From positions 1 through 28,478 of the forward strand of contig QANT01004238.1 in assembly GCA_003254885.1 (NCBI GenBank): a stretch of DNA of 28,478 bases. The letters are read 5' to 3'. Below, piece by piece: positions 13,198 through 21,930 of the stretch (position 1 is its first letter; the number at the start of each line of letters is the position of its first letter). The notes under the pieces are model-generated. The model was not told where the DNA came from and did no database searches. It saw only the letters and a program-made list of their open reading frames with translations. The stretch comes from Purshia tridentata (Eukaryota; Streptophyta; Magnoliopsida; Rosales; Rosaceae). The position numbers and the translations under genes were made by a program.

Positions 13198-14386
13198 TGT
13201 GAATTACAATTTCCGAGTACACATTTTTGAACAACTAGCTCTCTAAGCAGACCTCCATTTTTTATTTACACAGGTGGTTCTTGGTATTTGTGTAAGAGCC
13301 GCCATAATTTTGTTATGTTCCTTATATCCCTATGGTTCATTTCACGCCCCAACAATTTTTCAAAATTCAAGACTTCTCAAAACCCTGTTATTCCAATGTT
13401 TTGACAAAGATTCAAAAATCTGAATCGACCATGCTCGAAACTGAGTCACTAATATGCAATGGGAGGTGGGAGGGATGGTGAGGTGGAGTAGAGAGATAGA
13501 TAAAGAGTGAGGGGAATCGAATTTAGATGCAGAGTGAACAATTCTATAACTTTTTCAACTGGACTACTCAATAACTACCTAATTTTAATCTATTAGTAAT
13601 CTAATTTTTTCTCGATACATCCACTTAAATTTCTTCCTACGCCTCAACATCTTGAACTCTTCTCCACTCTCCATAGTAGCAGCCCAATCCCTTTTTGTTA
13701 GAATGTGGAATGTTGTCTATATTAAAAAGTTATAGTTTTGTGGGGTTTACATCTCATTCCATTGCCAACTAGTTTCAAATTAGATACTTTAATTTCGTTC
13801 ATAACTAGAATTAGATTAAGCTACACTTGACTGATCACACATGCTACACATCACTTAATATAACTTATTCACATATAATTTGTTTATATTATAAAATTAT
13901 AACCTTATATAAAAACTAGGTAATTATAATATTTAGGTCATCTTCATCAGTCCGTTTTAAATTAGATGTTTCAATTTTTTTAACTTTTATCCGGCGACAC
14001 TCCTTTTAACTTGTCTATTTTCTCTCTTTCACAATTGAGTTCAATCTGAAGCCTCTAGATAGGAGGTGCCCACTTCATCAAGAGTACATATATAACAACT
14101 TCATTAATGAATTACGTGACAGTTTTTCTTTCCTATGTGCTATTGATGCCAGTCAGTAATTCAAATTAAGATGTTTGGAAGAATTGCTATTTAAGCTATT
14201 CAACGTGTCCGACTTTAAAACCATGCATTTGAATGAAGTTGGTATCATAATCATCATATTAATTAAGGTAGCTCACCGTAGCTGACGATGTTTTTTATTC
14301 ACTAATTACTTGTTAGTTGCTCCTACAACATTGAAAAATCTAACTTCAACTGCAGTTGCGTACGTGGTTGAATAAACGTCTATTAT

Positions 14387-14649
14387 GTATGTGACAAATT
14401 CAATATTTCAGTTGCATTTTACATACGATTTGTATAAATATAAATTCAGCCAAAAAAAATATATATTATGTACCTAAATTCGATCCTTTTTTTCTCTAAT
14501 AAAAAAATTAAATGTAAGTATGTGACAAATTCAATATTTCAGTTGCATTTTATATACGATTTGTATAAATATAAATTCAGCCAAAAAAAAAAATATTATG
14601 TACCTAAATTCGATCCTTTTTTTCTCTAATAAAAAAAAAATTAAATGTA
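14387..14649 (+). repeat. Tandem duplication of about 131 bp
   Basis: Copy A (14387-14517) and copy B (14518-14649) are near-identical head-to-tail units. Each begins gtatgtgacaaattcaatat and ends ttaaatgta. The differences I can see are one C/T substitution (cattttacata versus cattttatata) and variation in the length and interruption of A runs. The high identity points to a recent local duplication. No coding potential is seen. Confidence 0.92.
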
Positions 14650-17154
14650 CTAACAACTAAAATTATTTGTGAATGTTGATCTAGTTAGCTGAAAACAAAA
14701 ACTCTCATTCTACACATTTGAATTCTAATTTTTCACTTGTAATAAAAAAATAAAAAAATACCAAAATTATCCCCCTGTTCGATTTAAAAGTACCAATTGT
14801 GTAGGCACATGCATGCGATGTATGACTGAGAAAGCCAAAAAAAATGTGTTTTTGAACTTTATTTGAAAATTGGAATAGATTCTTTACTTGTGATAATTAG
14901 TAAACTATTAGAAATGAGTGTAAATCCAAACAATTTGGATTCAAAACTATTAGAAAGCAAATTGCAAAGTCATTATGCTATTTTGAGAACTCGATTCCTT
15001 ATTATCCCAAATAGAATTATAGAAGTTAGAAGCTCCTTGATTAATGTAGTGTGTTAAGAAATCAAGCTTAATTGGTTGCCACTTGTCCAGCCACCAGCCA
15101 CATATATATATATCTGCCCACTAATTTGTAGTTAAATGCTTTAGTTAAGTGGCATGCATAGTTCCAGGCTTTCACCATCATATTATATATATATTTATTT
15201 TATTTAATTTTTTTGCTGCTACAGACTTACAGATGATTTCTTTTCATTTCCCAAGCACGTGGGATTTAATTAAATTTTTTTTAAAGATGTTCATGAAGTA
15301 TTAAATAAGTTAAATAAAAGAGTTTGTATGCTTTAAAATGAAATAATTATAATTAATTAGCAGACAGTTGAGGTAAAGGTTCAATGCAGATTTACGACTT
15401 TTGCATGTCGACCACCTCTCACCATCTGTATCATAAATTTACAACTACTTGAACTTGGGTGTTAAACATTGAACACGTCCTATATATAATATGGACATTA
15501 ATTAGTGCTATACTAGCTTAACTATATTTATATTGTCATCAGATCTTTAATGTTATTTTCTCCAACTTAGAAAACACATTGACACTCACATTTAGGATAT
15601 TGATGTGCTTTTAATTCAAGAATGATATATGGACATACAATAATGCACACAGATTTGAAAAAAAAACTAAAATAAAAGAGGTAGGAACAAAATTTGAGAT
15701 GAGATAAGGAGCATTCCTCTTGAAAATTGGACATATTTGGATATCATAAAAAATTAAATAAATAAATTCTTTTGAAAGAAAAATCAAAAGAGAAATACAA
15801 GGAAAATTCTAATATACAACTTTTTCAATAATTTTTTTTTTGTAAGTCTCATTCAAATAAAATTTGCATTGACTATTACGTAATATTGAAATGTTTTATT
15901 GATTTAAATGTAATTTTCTAATCTTTTAATCTACAATTTTTATTTCAATACCAATATTTTGTTCTTTTGTTTATATTTTTGCATTTTCAAATTCTCCATC
16001 TTTACATGTAAAGCTATTTGATGGTTTTTGGGGTCCCAAATGACACCCCATATTTTTGGATTAAAAACGTGTACATTTAGAAAAGAATTTATAAACTAAT
16101 CCACAAGTGAGGTAATCACACACACTTCCCATTTAATTAAATTTAAATTGTGTAATTTCCACACTAATTGACCAGACCTAAGCTCACGCTTCATTTTTTT
16201 TTATTTTGTTGGGAAATGAATTCCAATAATATATTCCAAGTTCCCACCCTCTCACACCCACCCAATATATAGTTTGTTAATAATGGAGGGAAAGAAAACT
16301 GTAAGAACAAAGAAACAACAAAGCGCGCTTAATTTGGCCATCCATTAATCTCCAAACACCAAACCTTCTAAAATTAATTACCTTTCTTCATTTCAAGGTC
16401 CAAAGCAGTTTCTCTTTCTTTTTGTTGTCCACCTGGAATCAGAATCTTGTTCCTTTTCTCTTTCTCTGACCCTTCTCTTGCACATCACATCCACCATGAC
16501 ATAAGACAAACGTTAGTGGCAATGTCTGTGAACATTGCAATAAAATATATATTCCTGGACGATTTTGTTTATGCCTTACTAACTGCTTCATCAGCCTACA
16601 AGACACAAACAAAACAATTCCTCTACTGAAACAAAAACCATAAGACACATTCAAACTCTTACCGTCTTTTTGATCCTTACTGATTTGGTGCCTCTGAGAA
16701 CGCTCCCTTGAATAATAGTAAGTTCTCGTTTCATCTAGAATCAGCATGAATTGAAAAGGGTCTTGCTTATCTTGCTGTTTTATGTTTGAATTTTTGTTGT
16801 TGATCTGACATGGTCACATGGGCAATATGAAAATTTCTCTTTTGCTGGGTATGTATAACGCTTTTTGAATTGAGGTGTGTTTAACTTATTTTTTATTTCC
16901 TGTCATCTTCCTGTCATCCTTTTTGGCTTAATCTGTAATGGGTTATGTGATTCTTTCTGTTTCTGGGTATAAACTTTGATCAAAATCAGGCTTTTATTTT
17001 CATTTGAATTTTCTTTGTTTGGTTTGTTTATGCTGAGGTTCATGTTTGTTCTTTTGGGTTCTGGTTTAGTAAGGGTTTTGCTTATTATTAATTGCTCTTT
17101 TGTGGTTTAATCTGACAAGGGTTATGGGATGTCTTTGTGCTCATGATCATGTAG

Positions 17155-17184
17155 ATGGACGATGATGAAGAAGAGGATCCATAA
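17155..17184 (+). other. Upstream ORF 1, nine codons, acidic
   Basis: ATG at 17155 opens a nine-residue frame ending TAA at 17182-17184. The peptide is Met, then seven consecutive Asp/Glu residues, then Pro (MDDDEEEDP). It would start on the first base after the proposed leader acceptor. It lies 56 bases before the main ATG and might damp translation of the CHUP1-like protein. No evidence of translation is available. Confidence 0.35.
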
Positions 17185-17208
17185 TCATTCTCTAAACTAT
17201 CTGGGTTG

Positions 17209-17238
17209 ATGAGTTTGGTTCCAATTAGAGGTCTTTAA
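17209..17238 (+). other. Upstream ORF 2, nine codons, ending two bases before the main start
   Basis: ATG at 17209 opens a frame for MSLVPIRGL and stops with TAA at 17236-17238. The main ATG follows at 17241. Termination this close to the start would leave little distance for reinitiation and could favour the second of the two adjacent main ATGs. This is inference from sequence only. Confidence 0.35.
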
Positions 17239-17240
17239 TT

Positions 17241-20121
17241 ATGATGGTGGGAAAGAACAGGGACATAAAGCCTCTTTTATTGAAATTTGGGGTGGCATTA
17301 GCTCTCTCTTTTGCTGGATTTCTCTATTCTCGTCTCAGAACCAGAAGGATCAAGCCCTCCCCACCTCCTCCTTCGGGTTCGTTTTCTCACCTTAGATTGA
17401 TCTCCTTCATTTGAGTTTTTCTTTGTTTACTTGATTTTGTCAACATTTTGGTTTTGTATATAGATAAAGAAAGCGAAGTTGATTCAGGAGTAAGGCCTCA
17501 GAGGAAGGATGACCTTAATGCCACAAGGACAGCACACAGTTCACGCAACCTTTCAATTGCATCGGAAAAATATGTATGTTTAGCTGGATCAAAAGTCTTA
17601 GTTATATGCTATGAAATTCTTAATTTTGTTTCTGATTTATTCAATTTTACTACTGGATGCTGTAGCTTCCTCAAAAAGAAAAATAGAAAAACTAATTTTT
17701 GAAGAGTTTGATTGGTGGTATCATTCCATCTTGTTCTTGATAAATAGAGGAAGAGAAAAGCACAGGAAAGCATTGTAGTTTTGCTTATGATTACCTAAAT
17801 AATTGTCGCAATTGAATGTCGGAAGGATTACTTTTCCAATTATGGAAACTAAAAGTTAGGATTAGGGAATTTTTCTCAATTCCTTGTTCCACCCTTCCTT
17901 TCCTTTGATAGGTCTTGCAACCAAAAAAAGAAGGTTGGCTGTGTGTACATAACTTGATCATGCAATAATTTTCAACCGTCCGTTTGTCTAATGATTGCTT
18001 TATGAATATTGTGATGGGTTTTTGTAGTGACTAATCAAACCCTTACTATTGAAAAATCAATTTTCTTGTCTTTGTCCCATAATTTCTTGACCATGAGAGG
18101 GGATTTATCTATTTGCCATAATACCAATTAGTTAAAAGCCAATATAGGAATTAACTTGGAAATATCTGCTAAAATGGCCAAAATAGATAGTCCAAACCAT
18201 GGCTGTTGAAGTGAATGGGGATGTGTTTATGGCCCAATAATTATGAAAAAACAAAATGAATGGATCTGTTCCTAATGGATTTGGTTTCAGTGAACTAAAA
18301 ATTTCTACTTTTTTTTTTACCAGGAAGAGATATACATGCCGAAAGTCAGTGTTGTTAATTGCACATCCGGTATTTCTGCATGCAGTAAACATAGTGAAGA
18401 TAAAGATCGGTTACTCTTGCCAGAGTTTAATGCTAGAGTGAAGGAATTTGACTTATCTGCTGCAAATTCTGGGTTTTCTCGAAACAATGTTGAAAATCCT
18501 AGGTCATATGTAGACACTCCAAAAGCATTTAAAACTACAGAAAAGGACGAGTATGAGCAAGAAATCAGACACCTCAGAGACATGGTTAGAATGCTTCGAG
18601 AGAGGGAGCAGAATCTTGAGGTCCAGTTGCTTGAATATTATGGCCTTAAAGAGCAGGAGACTGCTGTTATGGAGCTCCAAAATCGGTTGAGGATAAGCAG
18701 TATGGAGGCCAAGCTTTTAACTCTCAAGATTGAGTCCTTGCAGGGAGATAACCGAAGACTGGAGGCACAAGTGGCTGATCATGCAAAAGTGGTTGCTGAG
18801 CTTGAGGCTAGTAGGGCAAAAATTAAGATCCTAAAAAAGAAACTCAGATTTGAAGCTGAACAGAACAAAGAACAGATCTTAATTCTTAAGCAAAGAGTTG
18901 CAAAGTTTCATGACGATGAAGCTGGTGCAAGTAATTCAGAGCTTGAATTGAAGCTGAGAAGGTTAAGAGATTTGGAGGGTGAATCTGAAGAGTTGAGAAA
19001 TTCTAATTGGAAGTTGCAACTAGAAAATTCTGAATTGTCTCGGAGGTTGGAATCCACACAGCTCCTTGCAAATTCTGTTTTGGAATATCCAGAGGTAATT
19101 AGTTCATCAGATTTTCTTATTTTTCCCCAGCCTTTCCTTTAATCATTATTCTATAAAAAAAATTACTTTGTACGCTTCATTGCAGGCAGAAGCACTGAAG
19201 GAAGAGAGTGAGCGTTTAAGACAAGAAAACGAAAATGTGACAAAGGAAATTGAGCAGCTCCAACTTGATCGATGTTCTGATGTTGAAGAATTAGTTTACC
19301 TACGGTGGATAAATGCTTGCTTACGCTATGAGCTGCGGAACTTTCAGCCCCCAAGTGGTAAAACAGTGGCAAGAGACTTGAGTAAATCACTAAGCCTGAA
19401 ATCTGAGGAGAAAGCCAAGCAGCTAATAGTTGAATATGCAAACACTGAAGGGGTGGGGGATAAGGGGATTATCAACATTGATTTTGATTCTGATCAGTGC
19501 TCATCCTCCCAAGCTTCCGCTGCTATGGACTACTCGCCAGACTTATTTGATTTTTCTGTTGATAATTCTGCAACAAAAACCAATTTTTCTGTTGATAACT
19601 CATCTGCAGTGAAAACCAACACCTTGAGTAAGAACAAATTTTTCAGCAAGCTTAGGAGAATTGTACTGGGAAAAGACACTCCTGATCAAAACCAGGTTTC
19701 GTCAGCAGATAAAACTGAATATGCAGAAGATAATTATTCTCCATTTTGCAGTTCAAGTAAATCAACAACGGCTTATGCTGGACCTGAGGGTCAGAGTAAC
19801 ATATATGCAACTCCATGTCATGGTTCATCTAGAGCTTCTTTAGATATTCCCAGATGGAGGAGTCCGAAGGACCAAGATATTAAGGGTATGCACAATTTTC
19901 AGAGACATAATAGTGATATGGGATCCTTGTCTGGGTATAAGAGATTTATTTTAGGCAGTGAAGGTTCCGCTGATTCACCACTCAAAGATCGGTTTGATCA
20001 AGAATCAGATTCTACAGAGAAATCTCCGTTGGTGAAATATGCAGAAGCTTTGATGGGCTCTCGTAGTTGTAGTGGAACACCGGAGGTGAAAGGACACAAA
20101 AAATCAGCATCAGCATTTTAG
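17241..20121 (+). CDS. CHUP1-related coiled-coil membrane protein
   Basis: Four exons: 17241-17376, 17464-17573, 18324-19094, 19186-20121, all GT-AG, giving 650 residues. The N-terminus has a hydrophobic segment (about residues 11-30), then Arg/Lys and a Pro run, as expected for a membrane anchor. A long heptad-rich coiled coil runs from about residue 155 to 375. The family signature YLRWINACLRYELRN follows (about 377-391), then GKTVARDLSKSLSLKSEEKAKQLI. CHUP1 links chloroplasts to actin. This protein shares the coiled coil and signature but ends with a Ser-rich tail (...KKSASAF), and I see no CHUP1-type proline-rich actin-binding stretch. It resembles shorter Arabidopsis relatives such as AT1G52080 (from memory). 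Organelle and partner cannot be told from sequence. The start could be either Met of MMVGK. Confidence 0.87.
19552..19620 (+). repeat. In-frame internal duplication in the CHUP1-like tail
   Basis: A 33-bp unit (19552-19584, FSVDNSATKTN) is followed directly by a 36-bp diverged copy (19585-19620, FSVDNSSAVKTN). Both keep the reading frame. This is a small in-frame expansion in the disordered, Ser/Asn-rich part of the protein, after the conserved coiled-coil signature. Confidence 0.85.
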
Positions 20122-20430
20122 CTCAATTTGACATGTAGCAATGCATAGCTGCAGGATTTTCTCACTTCATCATGTGTTTATATGTACTTGTCAATGATAT
20201 AGTTAAAAAATTAGCAAATCAAAGCCAGTGTACCATACTTTCCATTAGAAGGTAGTTAGAATTTTTTTTTTTGCAAAATACAAAAGCATTTCGATTGATG
20301 GAGTGTTCTGAGTTACAGTGTATGTATCCCAACAGAGTTCTCTATGAATTGTAGTTGAATCTGTGAATGAAGAATTTTATAGTTTGGATTTCACTTTATT
20401 TCTATATAAGGATTAAGGGGTTTCGGTGAG

Positions 20431-20492
20431 AACCATGGGGCTCGACCCACGACCACAAGGTTAAGAGCCTTGCTCTCTACCAATATAAGCAA
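20431..20492 (-). pseudogene. tRNA-Lys(CTT)-like relic or SINE head
   Basis: Read on the minus strand, the sequence matches the D-loop-to-acceptor part of plant tRNA-Lys(CUU). A ttggtagag segment leads into an intact 5-bp anticodon stem (CAAGG/CCTTG) around loop CTCTTAA with anticodon CTT (+ strand 20463-20465). Then come the variable region and a T arm GTGGG-TCGAGC-CCCA. The T loop has six bases instead of seven, and the 5' acceptor strand and much of the D arm are unrecognisable. It therefore cannot be a functional tRNA. It is either a decayed tRNA gene or the tRNA-derived head of a SINE; I do not see a clear SINE tail. Confidence 0.75.
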
Positions 20493-20919
20493 TTATCATC
20501 ATTAGAACTAAATTTAAGTAGTTTCTTAACTTTCTTCCCAAATCAACCCCCTTGCTTTTGTTAACCAAAAACAGAAAAACTAAGACATGAACAAGAACAA
20601 CTATATCATTCATTGGAGAAATTGGAGATGGTGGTGCCATTGGTGAAGTTGGCGTTGCTGGTGGTCGTGAATCGTACTGGGTATGTAGTGGATGAAAAGC
20701 AGAGTGATCAGGTTCATGAGAAAGATGATGGTATTGATCGCCACGTGAGAAAGGAAAGATTAGACATAGAGAGAGAGAAAGAGAGTCTAGAGAGAGAAGG
20801 TTGATGATTACGTTTTGTGAATTGGTTTCTTTCTTTCTTTGAGAATGAGAATGGTTGTTTAAGTAACCAACTCTTGGCGCCAAAACCCGTCTAAAGAAGG
20901 AGAGTGGACAAAGAACCAT
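20461..20919 (-). CDS. Unrecognised 152-residue open frame, doubtful
   Basis: An ATG-initiated frame runs from 20919 down to 20461. Its middle encodes Pro/Thr/Ser-rich sequence (PPATPTSPMAPPSPISP) followed by a hydrophobic stretch (about 12 residues, Val/Leu/Phe), loosely like arabinogalactan-type proteins, but there is no clear N-terminal signal peptide. Part of the frame (about 20764-20800) looks more like a C/T-rich plant 5' UTR, and the 3' end runs through the tRNA-Lys relic. Probably non-coding or a decayed gene. It matches no family I know. Confidence 0.15.
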   Translation of the reverse strand: MVLCPLSFFRRVLAPRVGYLNNHSHSQRKKETNSQNVIINLLSLDSLSLSLCLIFPFSRGDQYHHLSHEPDHSAFHPLHTQYDSRPPATPTSPMAPPSPISPMNDIVVLVHVLVFLFLVNKSKGVDLGRKLRNYLNLVLMMIIAYIGREQGS

Positions 20920-21059
20920 TCATGATCTTGGTAAGGGTATTTCAGAATAATTACAAGAGGGATTTTGAATCTTGAGTTGGCTTGTTTTGCTACATAATAA
21001 ACCACTCGAAAACAAAAGCTGATCTAAAACCTTGTGCCAAGCCACCCCATTTAAAAGAT

Positions 21060-21365
21060 ATGTGCAGAAAAGGTGGTGCAACATACTATTCCTTCATATT
21101 AGTCTACAGATACTCTTTTGGCCATCGATACAGAACCACGGTACACGGTAGCTTGGTTTCATCAGTGTTGTTCATCTGTCCTTGCTGTGATATGCACTCT
21201 TTTCATGTAATGTGTTCTTCCTGGTGGTGCAGCACAGATAACAGGAACGTCAGGAATGCTGCCACAGATGAAACCAAGCTACTTGACTCACCAAATTCCT
21301 TGGCTGTGCAAGCTGACAAAGCCGCTAAAGTTCTGAAGGTGGCAAATGGTAGGCCATATGCTTAG
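21060..21365 (+). CDS. Unrecognised small open frame spanning an inverted repeat, doubtful
   Basis: An ATG-initiated frame of 101 residues ends with TAG at 21363-21365. The last 45 residues (from about 21231, after a splice-acceptor-like gtgcag) have protein-like composition, while the front part is Cys/Ser/Phe-rich and irregular. The two arms of a 16-bp inverted repeat lie within it. It could be the last exon of a lost gene, a non-coding RNA locus, or chance. I recognise no family. Confidence 0.15.
   Translation: MCRKGGATYYSFILVYRYSFGHRYRTTVHGSLVSSVLFICPCCDMHSFHVMCSSWWCSTDNRNVRNAATDETKLLDSPNSLAVQADKAAKVLKVANGRPYA
21148..21282. repeat. 16-bp perfect inverted repeat able to fold back
   Basis: Left arm gtagcttggtttcatc (21148-21163) is the exact reverse complement of right arm gatgaaaccaagctac (21267-21282), separated by 103 bases. 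Weaker complementarity continues inward (gtg/cac and scattered matches). An RNA from either strand would form a long imperfect hairpin. This could be a small-RNA precursor, a decayed inverted duplication, or a MITE-like element. I do not recognise a known miRNA in it. Confidence 0.6.
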
Positions 21366-21930
21366 TCTACTTCAGTTTTTATCACCATTTTGCTGTATCT
21401 TCTGGTAATTAACAAAACATTGCAAAAGATGCTATCCTTTTGATCAGTTCTGTAAATCTCTTAAGTAGGGTGACCAGCAATAGATTTTTCAGTATAATCA
21501 ATTTGAAACATAATGTTTAGCTATTTTCTGGTTATGTTAATACGATTAGTACCCAAAAAAAAAAAAAAGCAAGTTAAGCCAATGTGGGTGGGGGTGGTCT
21601 GGTGGGTAGTGATCATGAATTAACTCTGAAGCTTAGTGTTGAACAGAATTTTATGTTTATCATAATATTGTCTGAATGCTAAAAAAAAGTGAGATCCCAT
21701 GCTTGGTTTTACATTCCCTCAATTAACTACGACAATATTTTATGACAATCACATCTTAGTATAAAGAGAATTAGGTCAACCAGTAAATTTCTAAACCATT
21801 GCATCTTAGTATGGTACCAGCTTCACTGTTATTGAGCTTTTGCGTCACTGTCTTTGTAAACATGGTAGTACCTAAAAGCAAGTAGTAGCAGTCTTCAACA
21901 TGTTACAGAGACAGAAGAATGCATGTATTC

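Larger units (their letters stand above)
12305..16260. other. AT-rich intergenic region between divergent genes
   Basis: This is the region between the RadA and CHUP1-like gene starts. The first 150 bases should hold the RadA promoter and 5' UTR on the minus strand. I see no coding gene; the longest open stretch (14863-15057 on +) is AT-rich and resembles no family I know. Contents seen are a GC-richer patch at 12779-12850 with a small GCCGGA/TCCGGC hairpin, a (GAA)n run near 13175-13195, the 131-bp tandem duplication at 14387-14649, and AT dinucleotide tracts near 15102-15113 and 15183-15192. Other old transposon debris may be present but is not recognisable by eye. Confidence 0.6.
16261..17240 (+). 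promoter_or_regulatory. Promoter and 5' leader of the CHUP1-like gene, probable leader intron
   Basis: A TATA-like string (aatatatag) at 16264-16272 is followed by purine-rich and C/T-rich leader-like sequence. A donor (aataata then gtaagt, intron from 16718) and an acceptor (catgtag, ending 17154) would remove a T-rich 437-bp leader intron, a common arrangement in plant genes. Without splicing the leader would carry many upstream ATGs. The splice sites are inferred from consensus only; another donor (ctgg then gtatgt, near 16847) is possible. Confidence 0.4.
20122..21930. other. Intergenic region between convergent CHUP1-like and GDSL genes
   Basis: This 1.8-kb gap holds both 3' UTRs, a tRNA-Lys-like relic near 20.43-20.49 kb, a C/T-rich plus Pro/Thr-coding stretch on the minus strand (20461-20919), a 16-bp inverted repeat at 21148-21282, and a poly(A) tract near 21555-21568. 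I recognise no intact gene here. Confidence 0.55.

Noticed and set aside
14863..15057. 64-residue plus-strand open frame in the intergenic region
   Set aside because: AT-rich, no recognisable domain, no promoter or splice context; likely chance.
15100..15200. AT dinucleotide tracts as a promoter TATA cluster
   Set aside because: No gene starts nearby and such tracts are common in AT-rich plant DNA.
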